From Saprospiraceae bacterium (GTDB taxonomy: Bacteria > Bacteroidota > Bacteroidia > Chitinophagales > Saprospiraceae), in assembly GCA_016714895.1 (NCBI GenBank), contig JADKBV010000011.1, forward strand, positions 1,178,001 to 1,242,000: a stretch of DNA of 64,000 nt. The letters run 5' to 3'. A program made the position numbers and the translations under genes. Positions 33,960 through 41,268 of the stretch are shown piece by piece. The notes beneath the pieces are model-generated. The model had not been told where the DNA came from and ran no database searches. It saw nothing but the letters and a program-made list of their open reading frames with translations. The first letter of the stretch is position 1. Every line of letters begins with the position of its first letter.

Positions 33960-36752
33960 ATGAGGCGAACGATTTTTTTTATTTTGGCATGGATGTGTAA
34001 TTTTTTAAACCTGAATGCTCAGGTCTTGTCTCCGGAGTATAGGGTAGAGGCAACTTTGGATTATGAAAACAAAACCATTTCCGGTACCTGCAACATTAAA
34101 GTTCAAACATCCTTGCCAACGCTCAAAATCAAACTAACCACCAATGCTTATCGGTCGCAACAAACGCCATTTGCAAAAAATGTTCTTCTGTTTGACACTG
34201 ATTTTTATTTTTACAAAGAAGAAGAATACGGAGGTTATACAAAACTTATGGTTTCAGCAAATGGTCAGAACGTTCCGGTCGATTTTCAACAGGAAATATT
34301 GTCCATCGAAATGCCTGCCAACGGAACGGACAAACACGAACTAACCATCAGTTTTGAACAAAAAATTCCAAAACAATTGTATTCCATTGGTTGGCATAAA
34401 CATTGTATTGAGTTAATGGAATGGTATCCCGTTCTCGCGTATCATGATGGCAAAAAATGGTACGACGAACCATTGAGGAGAAGTTATTTCCGCACTGAAG
34501 CATTCGGAAGTCATTCTGTTCAACTAAATGTGCAAAATCCGTATGCCGTTCTGACAAATGAATTATCAGAAAAAAGAGACTCAACAAATTATCAAATTAC
34601 TGCCAGCGGAAAGTCGCCAAGGGTCTATGTGGCGCATAAAGACAAAGTACTGGAAGTTCCCATTCCTGCACAGACAAAAAATGTTATCGTCGTCAATCAA
34701 AAGAAAAAATGGAAAACCAAAAGAAAAAACGAATTGAAAAATGTTTTACCAAGTCCTCTGCCCATATTGGAAAAGACATTTCCGGATTTGAATGTTCCAC
34801 ATTATTTATTTTTAAACAATGACGTTGAAGAGGAATATTTTCTGAATTATTTTCTGGATGATATTCTGGGTAATTACTTCACAAATCATTTCCATGTACC
34901 GCAGGATCAGATTTGGTTTTATACAGTTTTGGAATGGAAATACATACAATATTTTTTTAGTAAATTTGACATCAGTAAAAAAAATGGGCAAAAAATAGAC
35001 AAAGATTATTATAATTGTGATTATTTCAGGAAAGGTTTTCCATTTATGGACTATAATGGTTTAATAGATGGTTTCATGCAAAATGATCTGGACGAAAGAA
35101 ATCAACATTGTGTAAATAATGGCATTGGTTTGTCTGTATTTTATAATTTGGAAAATTATTTTGAAAGAGATACTTTATTTGCCCTTACGGGAAAATATCT
35201 TGCTCAGCAATTTCATCAGGAAATATCGATGGACGGATTCATCCATTTTTTATCAGCTGAAACAGGTAAGGATTTTATGCCTTTTTATCAAAGTCATAAA
35301 AACCCGGAATCAAGACCAAATTACGAAATCACGGAGACAAAAATTCAAAATGACAGCATCATCATGACTATGGAAAACAAAGGTGTGTCGGCTGTTCCTT
35401 TTATGTTGATTGAAAAATCCGCTTCAGGTGAAAAAGTTTATTGGAAAGACGGATTTTCCGGCACCAGAACCATAACCATCCCGGGAAGGTTGGATTATAA
35501 TGAAGGAATTGTTGTCGTAAGTCTCGATCCCAACCGATATCTGCGCGAATCATCCACACAAAATCACAAGGTCATTCTGACACCTGAAAATTTTGGTCAG
35601 AGCAGGAAAATAGAAATAGAAAATATTCCTTTTATACCCAAACGGTTGTCTGTTGCACCCATATTGACTTTTAACACCACTAACGGATTTATGGTGGGCA
35701 TCAATGCTGAAAATAAAAAATCGATTGCCCTTAAAGGATTTGAATACGATTTGATGCCAGTGTTTGCTACCCGATCTTCCAATTTTGCCGGAGACGGCTG
35801 GTTTGCCTGGAATTATATGAAGTCCAAAAAGTTTGACAATATCAGACTTGAAGGTTTGGTAAAAAAATATGATTATTTTACTCAGGACTCTTTGGATTAT
35901 ACCGAAAATTATGTGAAGTTTCAACCATCGCTGACTTTTTTTAAAGGTCAGGTATATGAAAAGGTTCGTAGTGAACTAAAATTTCGATCCATCTTTTTGT
36001 GGAATCAGGTTGGCAATTTTTCAGATGGAAATTATGTAGGATTACAAACCAATTTTTCACAAATTTATTTGGTAGAATATAAACAAATCAAAGCACATTC
36101 TCTTGGGAAAACAGAGTGGTTTGCGGCTTTGGAATACCAACCTTATACGACACCTTTCGGTGAAAGAGAACAATACGCTAAAACGTCAGCAAGTATTCAA
36201 AAATATTTTTCATACAATCCGGAAAACAAGATTTCTGTCAGGGTATTTGGTTCTGTATTTTTATTTAATTCTCAAAAAAATTCAAATAGTTTTAATAACA
36301 TTTTTACCAGAGGAAGTATACCTTTATTTCAACAGGCGAATAATGATTACCGGTATGATGGGTATTTTTTTGACAGAGCCGGGACCTCGTCCTTTTTCAG
36401 CCGACAGACAGCTTTTGAGCAGGATGGGGGCTTCAAACAAACCCCTGATCCGGCATTAAATTTTGGTATGTCCAATAGATATGTTTTTTCAAGTAATGTA
36501 ATAATAGATCTTCCTTTCCGGAATTTCGATTATTTTAAATTGTATGCCGACGTCGGGATGTACGGAGCTGCCTTCGGAGAAAATAAAATTTTGTACACAG
36601 GAGGCGTAATGTTTACTTTAGAAGGAGCCATTCGGGTATTTTATCCTTTGGTACAATCGCAGGATTTAGATTTTGTCACGGGCAATACCTTTTGGACCTG
36701 GAAAAAGTTGTCATTTCATATTGATATCGACGGTCTGAGGAAAAGTTTGTGA
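33960..36752 (+). CDS. M1-peptidase-like protein without zinc site, fused to a C-terminal beta-barrel
   Basis: 930 residues with the signal peptide 'MRRTIFFILAWMCNFLNLNAQ'. The N-terminal half follows the aminopeptidase N plan: a beta-saddle ('EYRVEATLDYENKTISGTCNIKV'), then 'ELMEWYPVLAYHDGKKWYDEPLRRSYFRTEAFGSHSVQLNVQ'. Where M1 enzymes carry HExxH...E, this protein has 'DDILGNYFTNHFHVPQDQIWFYTVLEWKYIQYFF', and no HExxH occurs anywhere. From about residue 560 alternating aromatic/polar strands ('LSVAPILTFNTTNGFMVGINAENK') indicate an outer-membrane barrel. It is probably a non-catalytic peptidase relative in the outer membrane. The role is unknown; homology to M1 is judged from pattern only. 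Confidence 0.65.
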   Translation: MRRTIFFILAWMCNFLNLNAQVLSPEYRVEATLDYENKTISGTCNIKVQTSLPTLKIKLTTNAYRSQQTPFAKNVLLFDTDFYFYKEEEYGGYTKLMVSANGQNVPVDFQQEILSIEMPANGTDKHELTISFEQKIPKQLYSIGWHKHCIELMEWYPVLAYHDGKKWYDEPLRRSYFRTEAFGSHSVQLNVQNPYAVLTNELSEKRDSTNYQITASGKSPRVYVAHKDKVLEVPIPAQTKNVIVVNQKKKWKTKRKNELKNVLPSPLPILEKTFPDLNVPHYLFLNNDVEEEYFLNYFLDDILGNYFTNHFHVPQDQIWFYTVLEWKYIQYFFSKFDISKKNGQKIDKDYYNCDYFRKGFPFMDYNGLIDGFMQNDLDERNQHCVNNGIGLSVFYNLENYFERDTLFALTGKYLAQQFHQEISMDGFIHFLSAETGKDFMPFYQSHKNPESRPNYEITETKIQNDSIIMTMENKGVSAVPFMLIEKSASGEKVYWKDGFSGTRTITIPGRLDYNEGIVVVSLDPNRYLRESSTQNHKVILTPENFGQSRKIEIENIPFIPKRLSVAPILTFNTTNGFMVGINAENKKSIALKGFEYDLMPVFATRSSNFAGDGWFAWNYMKSKKFDNIRLEGLVKKYDYFTQDSLDYTENYVKFQPSLTFFKGQVYEKVRSELKFRSIFLWNQVGNFSDGNYVGLQTNFSQIYLVEYKQIKAHSLGKTEWFAALEYQPYTTPFGEREQYAKTSASIQKYFSYNPENKISVRVFGSVFLFNSQKNSNSFNNIFTRGSIPLFQQANNDYRYDGYFFDRAGTSSFFSRQTAFEQDGGFKQTPDPALNFGMSNRYVFSSNVIIDLPFRNFDYFKLYADVGMYGAAFGENKILYTGGVMFTLEGAIRVFYPLVQSQDLDFVTGNTFWTWKKLSFHIDIDGLRKSL

Positions 36753-36882
36753 TACCCTGTACATTTTATCATGACAGGAGTGATTTTCAAAATTAAATAC
36801 AATTGTTGAACATTTCAGAGCATTACATGATTAGTCTTTTATTAATATCAAAATCATTTTTTTACATCAAACAATATTCATT

Positions 36883-38022
36883 TTGAAAACAGGGATTTAC
36901 GGAACAGGAGCCATGGGTAGCGGGATCGCTTTGGTTGCAGGATTGGCAGGTAATGAGGTTTGTCTTTATGACCCTTATCCGGCCTCATTGGACAAAGCGC
37001 AGGCTTATATCTTAGATCAGCTCAACAAATCTATGGCAAAGGGCAAAATCTCTCCCGAACAACATGCCGAAACGTGGGGCAGGTTTTATTTCGGCAGCGA
37101 CCTTTCCGTTTATAAATCCTGTGATCTTGTCATAGAAGCGATTGTCGAAGACCTCAACGTCAAACAAGATGCTTTCCGCAATCTCGAAAATATTGTTTCA
37201 GACACCTGCATTCTGGCGACCAATACCTCGTCTCTTTCTGTGACTTCTTTGGCAGCATGTCTGAAACTTCCGCAACGATTTGTCGGTATCCACTTTTTTA
37301 ATCCGGCAGCCATCATGCCTTTGGTAGAAATCATCGGTGCCCTGCAAACCCAATCTTCTATCATTGACCAATGTGTGTCGCTGATGCACACCTGGGGCAA
37401 AGTACCTGTTGTCGCCAAAGATACACCGGGGTTTATTGTCAACAAAGTGGCGCGTCCTTTTTACAGCGAAGCCCTGCGCATCCTCGACGAAGGAATCGCT
37501 GACATACACATGATTGATCAGGTGATGAAAGATTTGGGATTCAGAATGGGCCCCTTCGAACTTATGGATTTTATAGGTCACGATGTAAATTACGTAGTGA
37601 CGGAGACGGTTTGGAAATCCTTTTATTTTGACGCAAGATACCGACCGTCACTGAGTCAGAAAAAACTGGTTGAAGCCGGTTATCTGGGTAAAAAATCGGG
37701 TAGAGGATTTTATGATTATTCAGTTCCGAAAGAAGAAGATCAAAGCGACTATATCAAAGAAGACCATCAATGGGAAACCATAGGGCTACGCATATTGTCA
37801 ATGCTTGTCAACGAAGCAGCAGATACATTGTACCTTGGCATTTGTAACGAAAACGATATCGAGCTCGCCATGACCAAAGGTGTCAATTATCCCAAGGGAT
37901 TGTTGGCCTGGGGCGAAGAAATCGGCTGGTCAACAATTGTAACAAAACTTGACCAACTTCAGGAATATTATCGGGAAGACAGATACCGGGTTTCACCCTG
38001 GTTGCGAAGGAAAATACGATAG
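36883..38022 (+). CDS. 3-hydroxyacyl-CoA dehydrogenase
   Basis: 379 residues. The NAD-binding Rossmann loop is at the very N-terminus ('GIYGTGAMGSGIALVAGLAG'). Then come 'DLVIEAIVEDLNVKQDAF', 'LATNTSSLSVTSLAACL' and the catalytic-His region 'RFVGIHFFNPAAIMPLVEII'. 'DTPGFIVNKVARPFYSEAL' opens the C-terminal domain, which is present twice in part ('GPFELMDFIGHDVN' and 'VNEAADTLYLGICNENDIELAMTKGVNYPKGLLAW'). It oxidises 3-hydroxyacyl-CoA to 3-ketoacyl-CoA in fatty-acid or phenylacetate-type beta-oxidation. The start is TTG, the only codon that keeps the glycine loop. It has no pathway neighbours. Confidence 0.92.
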   Translation: MKTGIYGTGAMGSGIALVAGLAGNEVCLYDPYPASLDKAQAYILDQLNKSMAKGKISPEQHAETWGRFYFGSDLSVYKSCDLVIEAIVEDLNVKQDAFRNLENIVSDTCILATNTSSLSVTSLAACLKLPQRFVGIHFFNPAAIMPLVEIIGALQTQSSIIDQCVSLMHTWGKVPVVAKDTPGFIVNKVARPFYSEALRILDEGIADIHMIDQVMKDLGFRMGPFELMDFIGHDVNYVVTETVWKSFYFDARYRPSLSQKKLVEAGYLGKKSGRGFYDYSVPKEEDQSDYIKEDHQWETIGLRILSMLVNEAADTLYLGICNENDIELAMTKGVNYPKGLLAWGEEIGWSTIVTKLDQLQEYYREDRYRVSPWLRRKIR

Positions 38023-38092
38023 ATGTTCTTTTTAAGGGAATAATCCTTTGAAATACAGGAAAAACACCTGTATTTTGTCGGGAGAAAATTTT

Positions 38093-38100
38093 TACTTTTG
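38093..38100 (+). promoter_or_regulatory. -7 promoter box for the patatin-like gene
   Basis: TACTTTTG matches TAnnTTTG, 30 bp before the ATG. A TTTG lies only 15 bp upstream of it, shorter than the usual 19-21, so the -33 assignment is weak. Confidence 0.4.
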
Positions 38101-38129
38101 GCTTTTATTGTCAGCCAAAACGAAAACAT

Positions 38130-40376
38130 ATGGTACACCAATCCAAAAACTTTGTCCAACCCGAAGTTTCCAAACAATCTCCTTTCGGCTATATGCCGTT
38201 TATCTTATCGTTGGTGATCGGTTATTCTATTCTTTTTTTGATGATCATTTTGTTTTTTAAGGTCGACAAAGCCAAACACCTTATTTTTTATGATTTTGAC
38301 AGGGTAGATCCGTTTTTTTCCACTTATCTGGTGTTTATTTACGGCTTTTTGTGTGCCGGCATCTTTGTACATCATTTAAAAACTGATCCTTTGTACAAAG
38401 ATCAGGTTACACCTATAGAAAAACATTTGCCAAAAGCTTTGTATATCGGCAATATTTTATTGGCCATGTTGCCTTCCTTCTATTGGTTGATGATTTTATT
38501 GTCAAACAAACCGATGAGTCACATTTATTCGATCATTATTTCTGTAGGAATGATCGGGTATCTGGCAACTTTGTATTTTAACGTCGGGCCAACCTTTAGA
38601 AAATTGGATGAAACTAAAGATTATTCCAGTTTGTATTTTAATATGAACTTTTTTACCGGGATCAACCGGTTTCTGGCATTCATTATCATCTCGATGTTTG
38701 TCTATTTTTATTTGTATTATGAGACCAGTATGTTGCATAAAATAAGCCGTGTTTTTGCATCTGTAGAACATACTGAACATTGGTTTAAACATCTGTATTT
38801 TATCATTATCATCATATTGGTATCGGGATTTTATCAACTTTGGGAGATTATCAAAGAAAAAATGGGTAATTGGTTTTACCCTTTATTAGTACCTGTCATG
38901 TTGTTGAGCCTGAGTCTGATAGCGATTGGAACCATTCCGGCTTTGGACATTATTTTATTGGGGGCAATTGTATTGCGGGTTATATTATTTGAAATGGCGG
39001 AAATCGGTAAATCGCTTTATGATTTATTTTTGGTAAATAAAGAAAAAGTTTCTGTAAAAAAACGATATTTTGCACTATCCAAAAGGAAAAAAACTTCGGT
39101 ATTTGTTTTGGTAGGTGTTTTAGTTATTTACGGATTTTATCTTACGATAGATGAAAAATCCAAAGTGCCACATTATGAATTTTTGCAAAAAGATCTGGAG
39201 CAGAAACACACACAAAATATATTACTTTCTGAAGCTATCACCCGCTGGATGAAAAACAAAAAAGACGACCCGGCTCCTGTCTACCTGATAGCCGGGCAAG
39301 GCGGCGGATCAAGGGCAGGTTGTGCAATGTTTTCTGTATTGTCGCTTCTCGATAGTAAACCGGATATTAAAAACAATATACTGGCTATTACTACCATTTC
39401 AGGCAGCAGCAACGGAGCTTCATTTTATCTTGCCTCCCGTTTTATGGGTAAAAATCACATTGATTCATTGGAAAACAGGGCTAATGAATTGTACAATGTA
39501 GATTATGTCACCAAGTCACTTTATAAATTATTGTTTACCGATCATTTTATATACAAATATTTTGTGGATCATACTTTTGGAAAATGGTTTAAAAAGGTGC
39601 GGTATCTCAACAGAAATGACAATCTTATCCAACTCGAATCCCGGAGTTTTGACAATAATGCTAAATTGCGCAAACTGCAATGGTCGGATATGTATCGTGA
39701 CACTTTGCCGGAATTGCCGATTTTTATGCCGGTGACCTATAATGTTTCCAAAGGATTACCGGGTATTTCGAGTCCTTACCAATATGATGTTCCTGAATAT
39801 AAAAATTATTATTCGGTATTGGATCAATTGGCACAGAAAGGGAAAACCATTACCATCAGTCAAAGTGTGGCTTTGAGTCAAATGTTCCCGATGATCAGTG
39901 CGAGTGCGATAGTAGACGGTTGTAACTACATGGATGGTGGTGTGTACGACAACGGACCTTACGAATCATTGGACAATATTTATCAGCTGACCCGAAAGAT
40001 CAGAGATGAGATAGCTAAGGAAAAAAGGATTGTTCTCATCACCGTAGAAAACGGAAGATTTGCGGCAACAAATGATACCATTACATCACAATTGACAGCT
40101 GTCATCAATTCCGTGACCAATAGCATATTTACCTCCAATCCTACCATTCACCTGCAAGAGATAGAGTCTCTAAAAGATGTCAAAGATTCTATCATCCGGC
40201 TTCAGATTTACGAGCCAAAGGTGGAAAAAGAAAAGTCACACTGGCTCAACATTCCGAAATATTTTCGCATCAAAACCGATACGTCGAGTGTCGTGATGTC
40301 CCGATATCTCACCAAAGGAGAAATCAAATATATTGTAAATAAAGCCAAAAAGGAAGTGGAAAAGGTTTCGCATTAA
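38130..40376 (+). CDS. Patatin-like phospholipase with polytopic membrane N-terminus
   Basis: 748 residues. About seven membrane helices lie in the first 340 residues ('FILSLVIGYSILFLMIILFF', 'ILLAMLPSFYWLMILL', 'FLAFIIISMFVYFYLYY', 'VFVLVGVLVIYGFYL'). The patatin domain follows: oxyanion loop 'AGQGGGSRAG' near 388-397, nucleophile serine in GSSNG (GxSxG), and the catalytic Asp in 'DGGVYDNGPYE', forming a complete Ser-Asp dyad. Patatins are phospholipases or acyl hydrolases acting on lipids. The fused membrane domain suggests action on inner-membrane lipids, with the active domain on one side only. It lies just ahead of the response-regulator gene, but transcription seems separate. Confidence 0.85.
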   Translation: MVHQSKNFVQPEVSKQSPFGYMPFILSLVIGYSILFLMIILFFKVDKAKHLIFYDFDRVDPFFSTYLVFIYGFLCAGIFVHHLKTDPLYKDQVTPIEKHLPKALYIGNILLAMLPSFYWLMILLSNKPMSHIYSIIISVGMIGYLATLYFNVGPTFRKLDETKDYSSLYFNMNFFTGINRFLAFIIISMFVYFYLYYETSMLHKISRVFASVEHTEHWFKHLYFIIIIILVSGFYQLWEIIKEKMGNWFYPLLVPVMLLSLSLIAIGTIPALDIILLGAIVLRVILFEMAEIGKSLYDLFLVNKEKVSVKKRYFALSKRKKTSVFVLVGVLVIYGFYLTIDEKSKVPHYEFLQKDLEQKHTQNILLSEAITRWMKNKKDDPAPVYLIAGQGGGSRAGCAMFSVLSLLDSKPDIKNNILAITTISGSSNGASFYLASRFMGKNHIDSLENRANELYNVDYVTKSLYKLLFTDHFIYKYFVDHTFGKWFKKVRYLNRNDNLIQLESRSFDNNAKLRKLQWSDMYRDTLPELPIFMPVTYNVSKGLPGISSPYQYDVPEYKNYYSVLDQLAQKGKTITISQSVALSQMFPMISASAIVDGCNYMDGGVYDNGPYESLDNIYQLTRKIRDEIAKEKRIVLITVENGRFAATNDTITSQLTAVINSVTNSIFTSNPTIHLQEIESLKDVKDSIIRLQIYEPKVEKEKSHWLNIPKYFRIKTDTSSVVMSRYLTKGEIKYIVNKAKKEVEKVSH

Positions 40377-40524
40377 TTTATTATTGGATTTTGTCCGTTT
40401 TAATCCGGATAAGATCAATAAAGTTGAACCATTTTCAGATTAAAAAAATCGGGAATGGTCGCCCGAAAGATTTTTAAACTTTTTTCTGTATCAAGTAATA
40501 AAATACTTTCAGATAAGTTAATAA

Positions 40525-40544
40525 TTCACATCATCATGTGACAG
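40525..40544. promoter_or_regulatory. Candidate operator, copy 1, upstream of the response-regulator promoter
   Basis: TTCACATCATCATGTGACAG, with core TCACAT-N4-ATGTGA. An identical 20-bp copy lies at 44547-44566. The site ends 8 bp before the TTTG -33 element, an activator-type position. Confidence 0.75.
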
Positions 40545-40552
40545 CTTCATTT

Positions 40553-40583
40553 TTTGATTAGAGGTGTTAATATGTTACTTTTG
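40553..40583 (+). promoter_or_regulatory. Promoter of the response-regulator gene
   Basis: TTTG (40553-40556), 19-bp spacer, TACTTTTG (40576-40583): a full match to the Bacteroidota TTTG/TAnnTTTG consensus. The predicted transcript start is near 40590, with a leader of about 15 nt. Confidence 0.75.
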
Positions 40584-40604
40584 CGTTTCATTAGTACAAC
40601 ATTC

Positions 40605-41243
40605 ATGAGTCATCTGATCCGAGTAGCCATATATGAAGACAATGCAGGACTGAGGGATATCCTTTCGTCCATCATCAGAGAGTCAGACGATTTTGAGTTG
40701 GCCGGCGAATTCGGACATTGTCTCGATGTAATCCAAAATACAAAAGCTTTTGAACCAGAAGTTATTATCATGGATATTGATATGCCGGGAAGGTCAGGGA
40801 TAGAAGGTGTGAGAGAACTCAAATCCATTTATCCAAAAGTTGAAGTCATCATGAATACTGTTTTTGATGATGATGAAAGAATTTTTAATGCCATAAAAGC
40901 GGGAGCTACCGGGTATCTGCTCAAAAAAAATTCATTGGCTACCTTACTGTCTTCCATCAAGGATGTTAAAAACGGGGGAGCGCCTATAAGTCCGTCTATA
41001 GCCAGAAGGGTTTTACAAATGCCTTTGTCGCCGGGAAAAGAATCAGAAGCCACCTTCAATCTTTCAGAACGTGAAATTGAAATACTGAAGTTGCTTTCCA
41101 AAGGTTTGAGTTACAAAATGGTGGCTGCAGAGCTTCTTATCAGTCTGGATACGGTCCGTACTTATGTCAAACGAATATATGAAAAACTTCATGTTCATTC
41201 CGTAACCGAAGCAGTACATAAGGTTTTTATTGATAGAAAGTAA
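40605..41243 (+). CDS. NarL/FixJ-family response regulator, probable controller of the surface-protein operon
   Basis: 212 residues from the ATG at 40605. Upstream in-frame TTG (40554) and ATG (40572) lie before or inside the promoter. The receiver domain has acidic residues E11/D12, phosphorylation site D57 in 'VIIMDIDMPGRSG' and K107. The HTH is 'LSEREIEILKLLSKGLSYKMVAAELLISLDTVRTYVKRIYEKLHVHSVTEAVHK'. It faces the large kinase tail to tail (25 bp between stops). Its promoter carries the same 20-bp palindromic site as the promoter of the collagen-like operon, so it most likely regulates itself and that operon. Confidence 0.92.
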   Translation: MSHLIRVAIYEDNAGLRDILSSIIRESDDFELAGEFGHCLDVIQNTKAFEPEVIIMDIDMPGRSGIEGVRELKSIYPKVEVIMNTVFDDDERIFNAIKAGATGYLLKKNSLATLLSSIKDVKNGGAPISPSIARRVLQMPLSPGKESEATFNLSEREIEILKLLSKGLSYKMVAAELLISLDTVRTYVKRIYEKLHVHSVTEAVHKVFIDRK

Positions 41244-41268
41244 AATTGTATTTTATTAATTGGTCTTA

